Assembly (NCBI RefSeq): GCF_000372745.1
Contig: NZ_KB889561.1
Span: 231,288-295,287 of the forward strand
Reading direction: 5' to 3'
Source of the DNA: Embleya scabrispora DSM 41855
Lineage (GTDB): Bacteria; Actinomycetota; Actinomycetes; Streptomycetales; Streptomycetaceae
DNA length: 64,000 nt
The position numbers and the translations under genes were made by a program. Position 1 is the first letter of the stretch; each line of letters opens with the position of its first letter. This document shows, one piece after another, positions 9,275 through 16,425 of the stretch. A model generated the notes under the pieces. The model saw only the letters and a list, made by a program, of their open reading frames with translations, had not been told where the DNA came from and searched no databases.

Positions 9275-9640
9275 TCAGACCCCTACACGCTCCAGGAGCG
9301 AGCGGTGGCCGTCGTCGTGCTGGTAGCCGCCGCCACCGTGCGGGTGATCCTGCCGGCGGTGGCCCTCGTGCTCGTAGTCCTCGTCACCGTAATCGTTGAT
9401 CTCGGCGATGACGCATTCGTTGCCGAACGCCGGGTTGAGCGCGGCGCCCGTATTGGCGGTGTCGCCGCATCCCATGGCGGGAGTGTGGAAGGGTGTCTGG
9501 CCGATGTTTCCGGAAAAGACACCCGAGGACTTCACCGCCGCAGCATCGGCATCGGCGCTCGCGCTCGCGGCGCCTGCGCCCGTCATCACGAGGGCGGCGG
9601 TGCCGACGGCCAGGACACTGACCTTTTTGAACGAGTTCAC
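9275..9640 (-). CDS. Chaplin-like secreted protein with a His/Asp-rich tail
   Basis: A 121-residue exported protein related to chaplins, the amyloid-forming surface proteins that coat aerial hyphae and spores. A signal peptide covers residues 1 to about 28 (NSFKKVSVLAVGTAALVMTGAGAASA). One chaplin domain follows (SSGVFSGNIGQTPFHTPA, then CGDTANTG, then LNPAFGNECV) with the two conserved cysteines and the hallmark LNPAFGN. Normal chaplins have Val/Ile-rich strands (for example QVPVHVPVNVCGN); here these are less hydrophobic. The chain then continues into an unusual charged tail, EINDYGDEDYEHEGHRR and HPHGGGGYQHDDGH, which is absent from standard short chaplins and could bind metal. The start is GTG at 9640, preceded by GGGAGA. 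There is no LPxTG sortase signal, so it would be a short, non-anchored type. Confidence 0.8.
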   Translation of the reverse strand: MNSFKKVSVLAVGTAALVMTGAGAASASADADAAAVKSSGVFSGNIGQTPFHTPAMGCGDTANTGAALNPAFGNECVIAEINDYGDEDYEHEGHRRQDHPHGGGGYQHDDGHRSLLERVGV

Positions 9641-9888
9641 GACAATCTCCCGTGTAGCGCAGCATCCGCGCCGCCCGATTGCGACGCGCACTCCTCTCAA
9701 CGAGGCCGGCCGGCTCCGGCAACCATCGCCGCACCGGTTCACCCGAATGGCCCACGCCCGATCGGGGCCTTGGGGCGTGTCTTCGATCCCCCGCCGGACA
9801 CCCGTCCACGCGAGGGCCCGATCGGACCGCGGCGGACGGCCGTGTTCGAAGCGCCGCCGGCCGTCGGCGACCGACCGGGCCGACATCC

Positions 9889-9912
9889 ACCGCCCCCGGC
9901 AGCGGGGGCGGT
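9889..9912 (-). terminator. Hairpin terminator after the small membrane protein gene
   Basis: A perfect 10-base stem, ACCGCCCCCG (9889-9898) and CGGGGGCGGT (9903-9912) with a GCAG loop, just past the stop at 9926 on the minus strand. Confidence 0.7.
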
Positions 9913-9925
9913 TCGGGTGGTGGTG

Positions 9926-10285
9926 TCACCGGGTCGGCAGGCGACGGCGCGCGCGGTGGATGGTGAAGACGAGGGCGGCGGATGCGGCGACGATCAGGGC
10001 GACGAACGCCGGGTGGATGTCCTTGGACAGGCTTTGCGCGCCGTCGGGCCGTACCAGCCACACGGTGAGTGGGATCGCGAAGGCCACTGCCACGAGGGCG
10101 GCCGTCAGGCGGACCGCCCGGTCGCGGACTCGGGTGAGCGCGCCGACCAGGGCGATGACGACGGGCACGCCCGCGAGCAGGGCGAATTGGGCGAGAACCA
10201 TGACGGGAACGGCCCACGCGCCGATGGTCACCGCCCGAGGCACGCGTCGGTCCGTGGCTGCGGGCGAGGTGGCTGCGACTGACAT
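9926..10285 (-). CDS. Small integral membrane protein, four predicted helices
   Basis: A 119-residue hydrophobic protein of unknown function. Predicted transmembrane segments are near residues 20-37 (VTIGAWAVPVMVLAQFAL), 39-52, 60-80 (LTAALVAVAFAIPLTVWLV) and 92-108 (FVALIVAASAALVFTI), with a basic C-terminus. The start is ATG at 10285 with GGAG upstream. It is transcribed divergently from a TetR gene, and a palindrome overlapping its candidate promoter suggests that TetR represses it. Small membrane proteins next to TetR regulators are common in streptomycetes and are often linked to stress or drug response, but nothing in this sequence fixes a role. Confidence 0.7.
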   Translation of the reverse strand: MSVAATSPAATDRRVPRAVTIGAWAVPVMVLAQFALLAGVPVVIALVGALTRVRDRAVRLTAALVAVAFAIPLTVWLVRPDGAQSLSKDIHPAFVALIVAASAALVFTIHRARRRLPTR

Positions 10286-10368
10286 GACGTTCTCCTTGTG
10301 CGGGCGTGGGGTCGGACGTGCGAAACCGAAGGCGACGCACCGCCGGGTGCCTGAATGGCCTTGCCGTT

Positions 10369-10385
10369 CGTTATAAGTTGTAACG
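10369..10385. promoter_or_regulatory. 17-bp palindrome, candidate TetR operator
   Basis: CGTTATAAGTTGTAACG is symmetric at seven of eight base pairs around a central G. It lies between the divergent membrane-protein and TetR genes and is strikingly AT-rich for this genome. It overlaps the candidate -10 of the leftward gene, the usual geometry for TetR repression. Confidence 0.6.
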
Positions 10386-10406
10386 CTCGTAAGTAGTCCT
10401 CGTCAA
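10377..10406 (-). promoter_or_regulatory. Candidate promoter of the membrane-protein gene
   Basis: On the minus strand, TTGACG (10406-10401) is separated by 18 bases from TACAAC (10382-10377). The -35 is good and the -10 is weak. The -10 sits inside the palindrome at 10369-10385. Confidence 0.4.
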
Positions 10407-10524
10407 ACACGTGCGTGATACCCTCTAACCAGACCTTGAGCATGTAGCCGCCAGGGTCCGGCAAGATCGGCAAGGTCCCGGCAGGTTCCATCGGGGTTCA
10501 TCGAGGTCCGGAAAGAGGCAGACC

Positions 10525-11199
10525 ATGGCGGAGACCGACACGGAGACCCCGCGTGAGCGCTACCGCACCCAGGTGCGCGCCGAGATCAAGGAGCACGCGC
10601 GGGAGCAGATCGCCACCGCCGGAGCCTCCGCACTCTCGCTCAACGCGATCGCGAAACGCATGGGCCTCAGCGGCCCCGCCCTCTACCGCTACTACGCCGG
10701 CCGCGACGACCTGATCACCGAACTCGTCGAGGACGCCTACCGCAGCCTCGCCGACACCCTCCACGCGGCCGCCGCATCCGGCCCCGACCCGAGGGCGCTC
10801 GCCCACGCCATGCGCGGCTGGGCCCTGGAGGACCCCCAGCGATACCTCCTCATCTACGGCACCCCGGTCCCCGGCTACCACGCCCCCGACCACGTCACCG
10901 TCATCGCGAACGAGCTCATGACGACCCTGCTCGACGCCTGCTCCGCGACACTCCCCGACGGCCCCGTGACCCCACTCGACACCCACCTCGCGAACCACCG
11001 CCACTGGGCCGCCGACCACCCCGCCTCACCCGCCGTCCTGCACCGGGCCCTGACCTTCTGGACCCGACTCCACGGCGTCCTGTCCCTCGAACTCGCCGGC
11101 CACTTCGCCGGCATGGGCTTCGACCCCGCCCTACTTTTCGCAGCCGAACTGGAAGACCTCCTCACCGACGGCGGCGATCCGCCCACCGACCACCGATAA
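10525..11199 (+). CDS. TetR/AcrR family regulator with WHG-type C-terminal domain
   Basis: A 224-residue DNA-binding repressor. The helix-turn-helix spans about residues 30-65 (AREQIATAGASALSLNAIAKRMGLSGPALYRYYAGRDDLITEL), with the usual GPALYRYYxxRDDL recognition-helix region. The C-terminal domain contains WALEDPQRYLLIYGTPVPGY and TFWTRLHGVLSLELAGHFAGMGFD, the W-x-x-x-HG pattern of the TetR WHG ligand-binding domain. The start is ATG at 10525 with AAAGAGG upstream. It is divergent from the small membrane protein, and the palindrome at 10369-10385 is the likely operator. The ligand is unknown. Confidence 0.9.
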   Translation: MAETDTETPRERYRTQVRAEIKEHAREQIATAGASALSLNAIAKRMGLSGPALYRYYAGRDDLITELVEDAYRSLADTLHAAAASGPDPRALAHAMRGWALEDPQRYLLIYGTPVPGYHAPDHVTVIANELMTTLLDACSATLPDGPVTPLDTHLANHRHWAADHPASPAVLHRALTFWTRLHGVLSLELAGHFAGMGFDPALLFAAELEDLLTDGGDPPTDHR

Positions 11200-11297
11200 C
11201 CACCGACGCGCCGCCGGCCGGCAGAGTGGCCATCACGGGTGAGGCCCTGTCGCGTTTGTTCAAGGCGGGGGTGGGGGGCCGTGCCTAGGGTCTGGGC

Positions 11298-11879
11298 ATG
11301 ACCGAAACGATCAGTGAGCTTCTGCGGCATGCCTCTCGCGCGGCCGTCGCGGTTGTCGGCGGCATCCGCGACGACGAGTTGCGCCTGCCGACGCCCTGCG
11401 ACGCCTACGAGGTGGGCGACCTGCTCAACCATCTCTTCCAGGTGGTCGTGAACTTCCAGGCTCTCGCCGCCAAGGAATCGGCGGACTTCTCCACGACCCC
11501 CGATCACCTGCACGGCGACTGGCGGGCGGGCTTCGAGGCCGAGACGGCGCGGCTCGTCGCGGCGTGGTCGATGCCGGGTGCCGACGAGGGGATCTCCGGC
11601 GGCATGGGCCTGCCCGCGGGCATCGTGGCGCGCATGGCCCTGCTCGACCTCACCGTCCACGCATGGGATCTCGCACGGGCCACCGGCCGGGACTACACGC
11701 CGCCCTCGCAGGTGATCCCCGCGTTGAACGAGCTCGTCGACACGATGGCCACGACCGCGCGCACGATGAACGTCTTCGCCGCCCCGGTCCCGACCCCCGA
11801 GGACGCCCCACCGTTCGAGGCCCTGCTTGCCCACACCGGCCGCGACCCGCGGTGGAACTCGGCGACCGCAACGCGTTGA
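11298..11879 (+). CDS. TIGR03086-family metal-binding protein (DinB/mycothiol-dependent maleylpyruvate isomerase-like fold)
   Basis: A 193-residue four-helix-bundle protein. Family members have a DinB-like fold with a metal-binding His triad and are related to mycothiol-dependent isomerases; most have no assigned substrate. Visible features are the N-terminal helix, the motif LPTPCDAYEVGDLLNHLFQ carrying one likely metal His, and LLDLTVHAWDLARATGR carrying another. A canonical -10 (TAGGGT, 11286-11291) lies only six bases before the ATG, so the mRNA is probably leaderless, common in actinobacteria. It lies between two TetR genes; a detoxification role is plausible but unproven. Confidence 0.8.
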   Translation: MTETISELLRHASRAAVAVVGGIRDDELRLPTPCDAYEVGDLLNHLFQVVVNFQALAAKESADFSTTPDHLHGDWRAGFEAETARLVAAWSMPGADEGISGGMGLPAGIVARMALLDLTVHAWDLARATGRDYTPPSQVIPALNELVDTMATTARTMNVFAAPVPTPEDAPPFEALLAHTGRDPRWNSATATR

Positions 11880-11955
11880 CCACGACCGGCCGCGCCTCCA
11901 CGCGCGGCCCGCCGACCCGGCCGCTGCGCCTTCGGGCGAGACGGGAGCGGCACGG

Positions 11956-11993
11956 CGAAGCGCCGGTTCGGGCCGGCCCGAACCGGCGCTTCG
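11956..11993. terminator. Perfect 38-bp palindrome, terminator after the TIGR03086 gene
   Basis: A 19-base arm starting CGAAGCGCCGGTTCGGGCC at 11956 is followed directly by its complement, ending at 11993. It forms a very stable hairpin between the TIGR03086 gene and the next TetR promoter. Confidence 0.75.
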
Positions 11994-12024
11994 TGCTCGA
12001 TCGATGCGTCCGATGAGGATGTCA

Positions 12025-12049
12025 TTTTGCCTAATCTGTTTAGGCAAAA
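12025..12049. promoter_or_regulatory. Inverted repeat, candidate autoregulatory TetR operator
   Basis: Perfect 10-base arms TTTTGCCTAA (12025-12034) and TTAGGCAAAA (12040-12049) flank TCTGT. It is AT-rich and lies 55 bases before the TetR start at 12104, overlapping a possible -35 (TTGCCT). It very probably binds the downstream TetR protein. Confidence 0.7.
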
Positions 12050-12103
12050 CACTAATTGACTGTGGCACACTGGGAGGTGAGTTCGGAAACCTGGAGGATG
12101 GGC

Positions 12104-12676
12104 ATGGCACGGGTGGGACTGACCACGGAGAACCTGGTCCGGGCGGGGGCGGAGCTGGCCGACGAGATCGGCTTCGAGCAGGCGACCCCCGCGGAACTCG
12201 CCCGGCGGTTCGGCGTCAAGACCGCGAGCCTCTACTCGCATGTCAGGAACGCCCACGACCTCAAGACGAGAATCGCCCTGCTCGCCTTGGCGGAGCTCGC
12301 CGACGCAGTCTCCGCCGCGGTCGCCGGCCGGGCCGGCAAGGATGCCCTGATCGCGTTCGCGAACGTCTACCGCGACTACGCCCTCGAACACCCGGGCCGC
12401 TTCGCCGCGGCCCGGTTCCGGCTCGACCCGGACACGGCGGCCGCCGGTGCCGGCGTCCGGCACGCCCGGATGATGCGGGCCATCCTGCGCGGATACGACC
12501 TGGCCGAACCACACCAGACGCACGCGGTACGGCTGCTGGGCAGCGTCTTCAGCGGCTACGTCGACCTGGAGAGCGCCGGCGGCTTCAGCCACAGCGCCCC
12601 CGACTCGCAGGAGAGCTGGACCAAGATCCTCGACGCGCTCGACGCCCTGCTGCGCACCTGGCCCACCGCGCCCTGA
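12104..12676 (+). CDS. TetR family regulator upstream of the GDSL esterase
   Basis: A 190-residue TetR-type repressor. The helix-turn-helix is at about residues 8-50 (LTTENLVRAGAELADEIGFEQATPAELARRFGVKTASLYSHVRNAHDLKTRIA). The C-terminal half is helical and ends in a probable ligand domain (HPGRFAAARFRLDPDTAAAGAG ... LLGSVFSGYVDLESAGGF). ATG at 12104 (MARVGLTT) fits GGAGG six bases upstream better than the ATG at 12098 or the longer frame. The perfect inverted repeat at 12025-12049 is the likely operator. The GDSL esterase starts 63 bases downstream on the same strand, so the two genes are probably one autoregulated unit. Confidence 0.9.
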   Translation: MARVGLTTENLVRAGAELADEIGFEQATPAELARRFGVKTASLYSHVRNAHDLKTRIALLALAELADAVSAAVAGRAGKDALIAFANVYRDYALEHPGRFAAARFRLDPDTAAAGAGVRHARMMRAILRGYDLAEPHQTHAVRLLGSVFSGYVDLESAGGFSHSAPDSQESWTKILDALDALLRTWPTAP

Positions 12677-12739
12677 CCGGCCCGGACCCGACCGGCCCTC
12701 CCTCACCGGCCTCCCCATCGACAAGACCGAGGCAATGCG

Positions 12740-13924
12740 ATGAACACCGAAAACGACCGGGTCACCACCCCCATCACCGCCGACCTCGTCCGCGGCGCCC
12801 TCGACCTGGAGCACACCGAACGCGGCGTCCTGCCCCACCGACTCCCCGCACGTGCCCGACGGCAGATCCCCGACGGGCAGCTCGCCATGGCGGAATCGCA
12901 ACCCTCCGGCGTGCGGCTGGCCCTGCGCACCCGGGCCACCGTCGTCGAACTGGACGTCGTCGCCACCAAACGGGTCTACGTCGGCGCGCCGCCACGCCCC
13001 GACGGGGTGTACGACCTCGTCGTCGACGGACGACTCGTGGACCGGGCCGGTGTGCCCGACGGCGACACGCTCACCATCGACATGGCCTCCGGAACCGCCC
13101 GGACCCACCCCGGTCCGGTACGGACCGTGCGGTTCGCCGGCCTGCCCGATGACGAGAAGGACGTCGAGATCTGGCTGCCGCACGACGAGACCACTTTGCT
13201 GGTCGCCCTGCGCACCGACGCGCCCGTGCACACACGACCGGCCGACGGCCGCAAGGTCTGGCTGCACCACGGCAGTTCGATCAGCCACGGCTCCAACGCC
13301 GCCACCCCGACCGGGACGTGGCCCGCCCTGGCCGCGGCTGCCGGCAACGTGGAGCTGATCAATCTGGGGTTCGGCGGCAGCGCCCTGCTCGACCCGTTCA
13401 CCGCCCGCGCGATGCGCGACACCCCCGCCGATCTGATCAGCCTCAAGATCGGCATCAACATCGTCAACACGGATCTGATGCGGCTGCGCGCGTTCGGCCC
13501 GGCCGTGCACGGCTTCCTCGACACCATCCGCGACGGACATCCCACCACGCCGCTGCTGGTCGTCTCGCCCATCCACTGCGCCATCCACGAACACACCCCG
13601 GGACCCTCCGCCTTCGACCTCGAAGCGATGAGCGAGGGGCGCCTGCGGTTCACCGCCACCGGCGACCCCGCGCAGGTCGCCGCCGGGAAGCTGACGCTCA
13701 CCGTGATCCGGGAGGTGTTGGCCGGCATCGTCCGGCATCGTGCCGCCACCGATCCGAACCTGCACCACCTCGACGGCCTCGACCTCTACGGCGAGGCGGA
13801 CCACGTGGAACTGCCGTTGCCCGACGAACTGCACCCGGACCCCGCCACCCACCGCCGCATCGGCGAACGTTTCGCCCGCCTGGTATTCGGCACCGACGGT
13901 CCGTTCCTCGGCACGACCGGCTGA
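12740..13924 (+). CDS. SGNH/GDSL-type esterase or lipase
   Basis: A 394-residue hydrolase. An N-terminal beta-rich accessory domain (residues 1 to about 170) precedes the SGNH domain. The SGNH blocks are block I HHGSSISHGSNA with the nucleophile serine, block II NLGFGGSALLD, block III KIGINIVN, and block V PDELHPDPATHRRIGERFA with the Asp-x-x-His pair. The two-domain layout matches GDSL esterases that act on acetylated or acylated sugars or small esters. No signal peptide is visible, so it is probably cytoplasmic. It follows a TetR gene by 63 bases and is probably controlled by it. The substrate is not known. Confidence 0.85.
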   Translation: MNTENDRVTTPITADLVRGALDLEHTERGVLPHRLPARARRQIPDGQLAMAESQPSGVRLALRTRATVVELDVVATKRVYVGAPPRPDGVYDLVVDGRLVDRAGVPDGDTLTIDMASGTARTHPGPVRTVRFAGLPDDEKDVEIWLPHDETTLLVALRTDAPVHTRPADGRKVWLHHGSSISHGSNAATPTGTWPALAAAAGNVELINLGFGGSALLDPFTARAMRDTPADLISLKIGINIVNTDLMRLRAFGPAVHGFLDTIRDGHPTTPLLVVSPIHCAIHEHTPGPSAFDLEAMSEGRLRFTATGDPAQVAAGKLTLTVIREVLAGIVRHRAATDPNLHHLDGLDLYGEADHVELPLPDELHPDPATHRRIGERFARLVFGTDGPFLGTTG

Positions 13925-13995
13925 CCCGGATCGCGGTCACGCGCCTGTCACCTCACCGGGACGCGGCCGGACCCCGTCGACGTCCGCCGCGCGGA

Positions 13996-14532
13996 TCAGC
14001 GCAGGAACAGTCGCAGCAGCGCCTCCCGCAGGTCGTCGCGGCGGCCGCCGACGAGTTCCTCCAGGGTGATGTCGAAGACCATCGCGACGAGCAGGTGCGC
14101 CATCGGTTCGGCGGGATCCCAGCCCAGGGCGACGAGTTCGGGCAATACGAGTGCTCTGGTACGGGCGTTGCGGGCCCGGGTCTCCTCGAAGAGGTCGGGG
14201 TCCGTACGGGCCTGGACCAGCAGCGCGCGGGTGCCGGTGGTCGCCAGGCCGGCGTCCAGGTAGCCGTGCACACCGGCGACCAGGCGCTCGCGGCCGGCCG
14301 CGAGGCCGTCCACATCGGCCAGGACACGTTCCTCCAGGCCGCCGTGGTACCGGCGGTGCAGCGCCACGAGGTAGCCGCGGCGGTCCTTGAAATGCTGGTA
14401 GAAGCTGCCCTTCGCCATGCCCGCCGCGTCCACCACGGCGTTCACCGACATCCTGGACAGCCCGCGCGCGTCGGCGACTTCGAGCCCCGCCCGCAGCAAC
14501 GCCTCGCGTCCCGGTCCCGCCGGCCGTGCCAC
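13996..14532 (-). CDS. TetR family regulator (divergent from secreted serine protease)
   Basis: A 178-residue TetR repressor starting with GTG at 14532 and AGGGG six bases before it. The helix-turn-helix is GLEVADARGLSRMSVNAVVDAAGMAKGSFYQHFKDRRGYLVALHRRYH, with the classic KGSFYQHFKDR recognition segment. The C-terminal domain (DAGLATTGTRALLVQARTDPDLFEETRARNARTRALVLPELVALG) resembles TetR proteins controlling small-molecule modification genes. A near-perfect palindrome at 14600-14619 lies in the divergent region and is the likely operator, possibly also affecting the protease gene. Confidence 0.9.
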   Translation of the reverse strand: MARPAGPGREALLRAGLEVADARGLSRMSVNAVVDAAGMAKGSFYQHFKDRRGYLVALHRRYHGGLEERVLADVDGLAAGRERLVAGVHGYLDAGLATTGTRALLVQARTDPDLFEETRARNARTRALVLPELVALGWDPAEPMAHLLVAMVFDITLEELVGGRRDDLREALLRLFLR

Positions 14533-14599
14533 CGATCACCCCTGTTCGACGGTCAAACCATCCGGTGGCCTTGACAGTTGCGCCCCGCGTGAACACCTT

Positions 14600-14619
14600 A
14601 TGACCGACCGGCCGGTCAT
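14600..14619. promoter_or_regulatory. 20-bp near-palindrome, candidate TetR operator
   Basis: ATGACCGACCGGCCGGTCAT pairs at nine of ten positions. TetR operators of the GACCGaCCGGtC type are common in actinobacteria. It lies 68 bases before the TetR start and about 110 before the protease start. Confidence 0.65.
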
Positions 14620-14727
14620 GAACAGAGTCGATCGCGACGTACGGCACGGCGTGATCTCGGCGAGGGCCCGGATGGGCCTACGCCTCCCGACGCGACAACG
14701 CTCGTACCGTTGCTCATTCGAGAGGAC

Positions 14728-15939
14728 ATGGACCACTTCATGCACATACGAAGCACGTTACGACGCAGGATCGCCACCGTGGTGGGGGTGTTCGGTCTCA
14801 CCGCGGCGGCGCTGACCGCGGCACCGGCGGCGCACGCCGACAACACGGCCCCGGTCGAACTCCCCCGGTTGGTCGCCGCCGACCCCGTCAACCACGCCGC
14901 GACGCTCCAGGCCGAGGTCGCCTTCTGGAACGTGGCGCGGATCGCCGAATACGGCCTCAACTCGGACGGCGCCGACGCGTTCCCGCCGCCGGGCGGCTGG
15001 GACGATCTGAGCAAGCCGTGGGCCGGCCAGGGCGCGATCTCGCGTACGGCCGGCAAGCTGCTGATGGTGTACCGCAATTCGTTCGACGGCACGCTCGTGC
15101 CCTCCTCGTGTTCGGCGAACGTCGTCACCAGCGCCAACCGGAGCACCATCGTCACCGCGGGCCACTGCCTCAAGGTGACCGCCAACATCCGCGGCGGACT
15201 CGGCGACGACGTCGTCACCAACGCGGTGTTCATCCCCGGCTTCAACGGCGCGAACGTGCCCCGCTTCACCGGTACCGACGACACCAACGCGCCCCTCCCC
15301 GGCACCGACATCGCGCCGTACGGGGTGTGGGGCGTCACCCGCGCCTGGATCACTCCCACGTGGGACGCGGACAGCACCTTCCGATCCGGCGGCGACGTCG
15401 CGATGGCGACCGTCGAACGCCCCGGCGACCCCACACCGATCCAGCAGCTCACCGGCGGCCAGAACATCGCCTTCGGCGTGGCCGCCAATCCGCTCTCGCT
15501 GCACCAGTTCGGCTACCCCACCGACAACACCCGCAACTGGTACTGGACGAAGAACAGCGACGGCACCACATCCGCCGACTTCGGCGTCGCCCCCTCACTG
15601 CGACGCGGTTTCGACGGCCGGAGCCTGATGTACGCGCGCGGCTCCACGATCGGCGACTCCTCCGTCAGCCTGGCGCACGACATGGCCTCGGCGATGTCGC
15701 CCGGCTCCAGTGGCGGTCCCTGGCTGATGAACTTCGATCCCGCCACCGGCACCGGCACCCAGATCGCGGTCACCTCCCGCTTCACCAACTCCACGGGCAC
15801 CTCGCCCTGGTGGGACGCGGTCTGGGCGATCGTCCACGGCAGCACCCCCAACTGGGCGTACGGCCCCTACCTGATGTCCAACGGCTTCGGGGAACTGACT
15901 CAGGCGATGTACAACGTCGTCCGCGACGCCACGACCTGA
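14728..15939 (+). CDS. Secreted chymotrypsin-fold serine protease, contains a TTA codon
   Basis: A 403-residue exported serine endopeptidase. A signal peptide covers residues 1 to about 38 (RRRIATVVGVFGLTAAALTAAPAAHA). The catalytic triad is visible as His146 (VTAGHC), Asp223 (GGDVAMA) and Ser328 (SPGSSGGPW), with the trypsin-like GxSGGP pattern. There is no recognisable C-terminal binding domain. The codon for Leu11 is TTA (14758-14760), inside the signal sequence, so translation should depend on the bldA tRNA and be tied to development. ATG at 14728 directly follows GAGAGGAC; ATG at 14740 is an alternative start. It is divergent from a TetR gene and followed by a strong terminator. The protein substrate is unknown. 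Confidence 0.85.
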   Translation: MDHFMHIRSTLRRRIATVVGVFGLTAAALTAAPAAHADNTAPVELPRLVAADPVNHAATLQAEVAFWNVARIAEYGLNSDGADAFPPPGGWDDLSKPWAGQGAISRTAGKLLMVYRNSFDGTLVPSSCSANVVTSANRSTIVTAGHCLKVTANIRGGLGDDVVTNAVFIPGFNGANVPRFTGTDDTNAPLPGTDIAPYGVWGVTRAWITPTWDADSTFRSGGDVAMATVERPGDPTPIQQLTGGQNIAFGVAANPLSLHQFGYPTDNTRNWYWTKNSDGTTSADFGVAPSLRRGFDGRSLMYARGSTIGDSSVSLAHDMASAMSPGSSGGPWLMNFDPATGTGTQIAVTSRFTNSTGTSPWWDAVWAIVHGSTPNWAYGPYLMSNGFGELTQAMYNVVRDATT

Positions 15940-16425
15940 CCACCCGTACCCGACCACCCACGTCGCAGCGGGTGCCCTGACCGAACAGCACACCCAAGGC
16001 GCCCCCGGCCGAGGCCGGGGGCGCTCCACTGCCTCACCCCTGCGCGATACGACCCGTCGATCGCAGGCGCCACGGCCGGCGTCCACGGCACCGTCGCCCG
16101 GGCCCGATGCCATTGCCGGGTAGCCGGCACCTGTTGCGAGGCGACGACGAAGGCGTCGAACTCGTCCTCTCGGTCCGGAGTCATCCGGTTCCGGCCCCCT
16201 CACGGTCGTTACGCATTCGGTCACCCCATGGACGGACCGGCACACCGCATATGTTGCGTGCCGGCGTGCCGAGCGGCCCCGCCGGCCGCCCGCCCGGTCG
16301 GCGCCCCGTCGCGTCGCGCCCCGCCGCGCCGGGGGCTTCGGTCGGTTGACGAGCCGTGAACGTGAGGGGCCGGATCCGGGCGGGTATCCGGGCGTCCTTG
16401 TGCCGGGACACCGGGATGTAGTGCG
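15940..16425. other. Intergenic region with a terminator and a possible sigma-factor remnant
   Basis: 486 bases between the protease and the amidase. It contains the terminator at 15999-16024. On the minus strand a frame begins at 16184 with good spacing from GAGGGGG; its first 18 residues (MTPDREDEFDAFVVASQQ) resemble the start of SigE-family sigma factors, but the similarity then stops. No other feature is seen. Confidence 0.4.
15999..16024 (+). terminator. Hairpin terminator after the serine protease
   Basis: GCGCCCCCGGCC and GGCCGGGGGCGC form a nearly loop-less 12-base stem about 60 bases after the protease stop. Confidence 0.75.
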
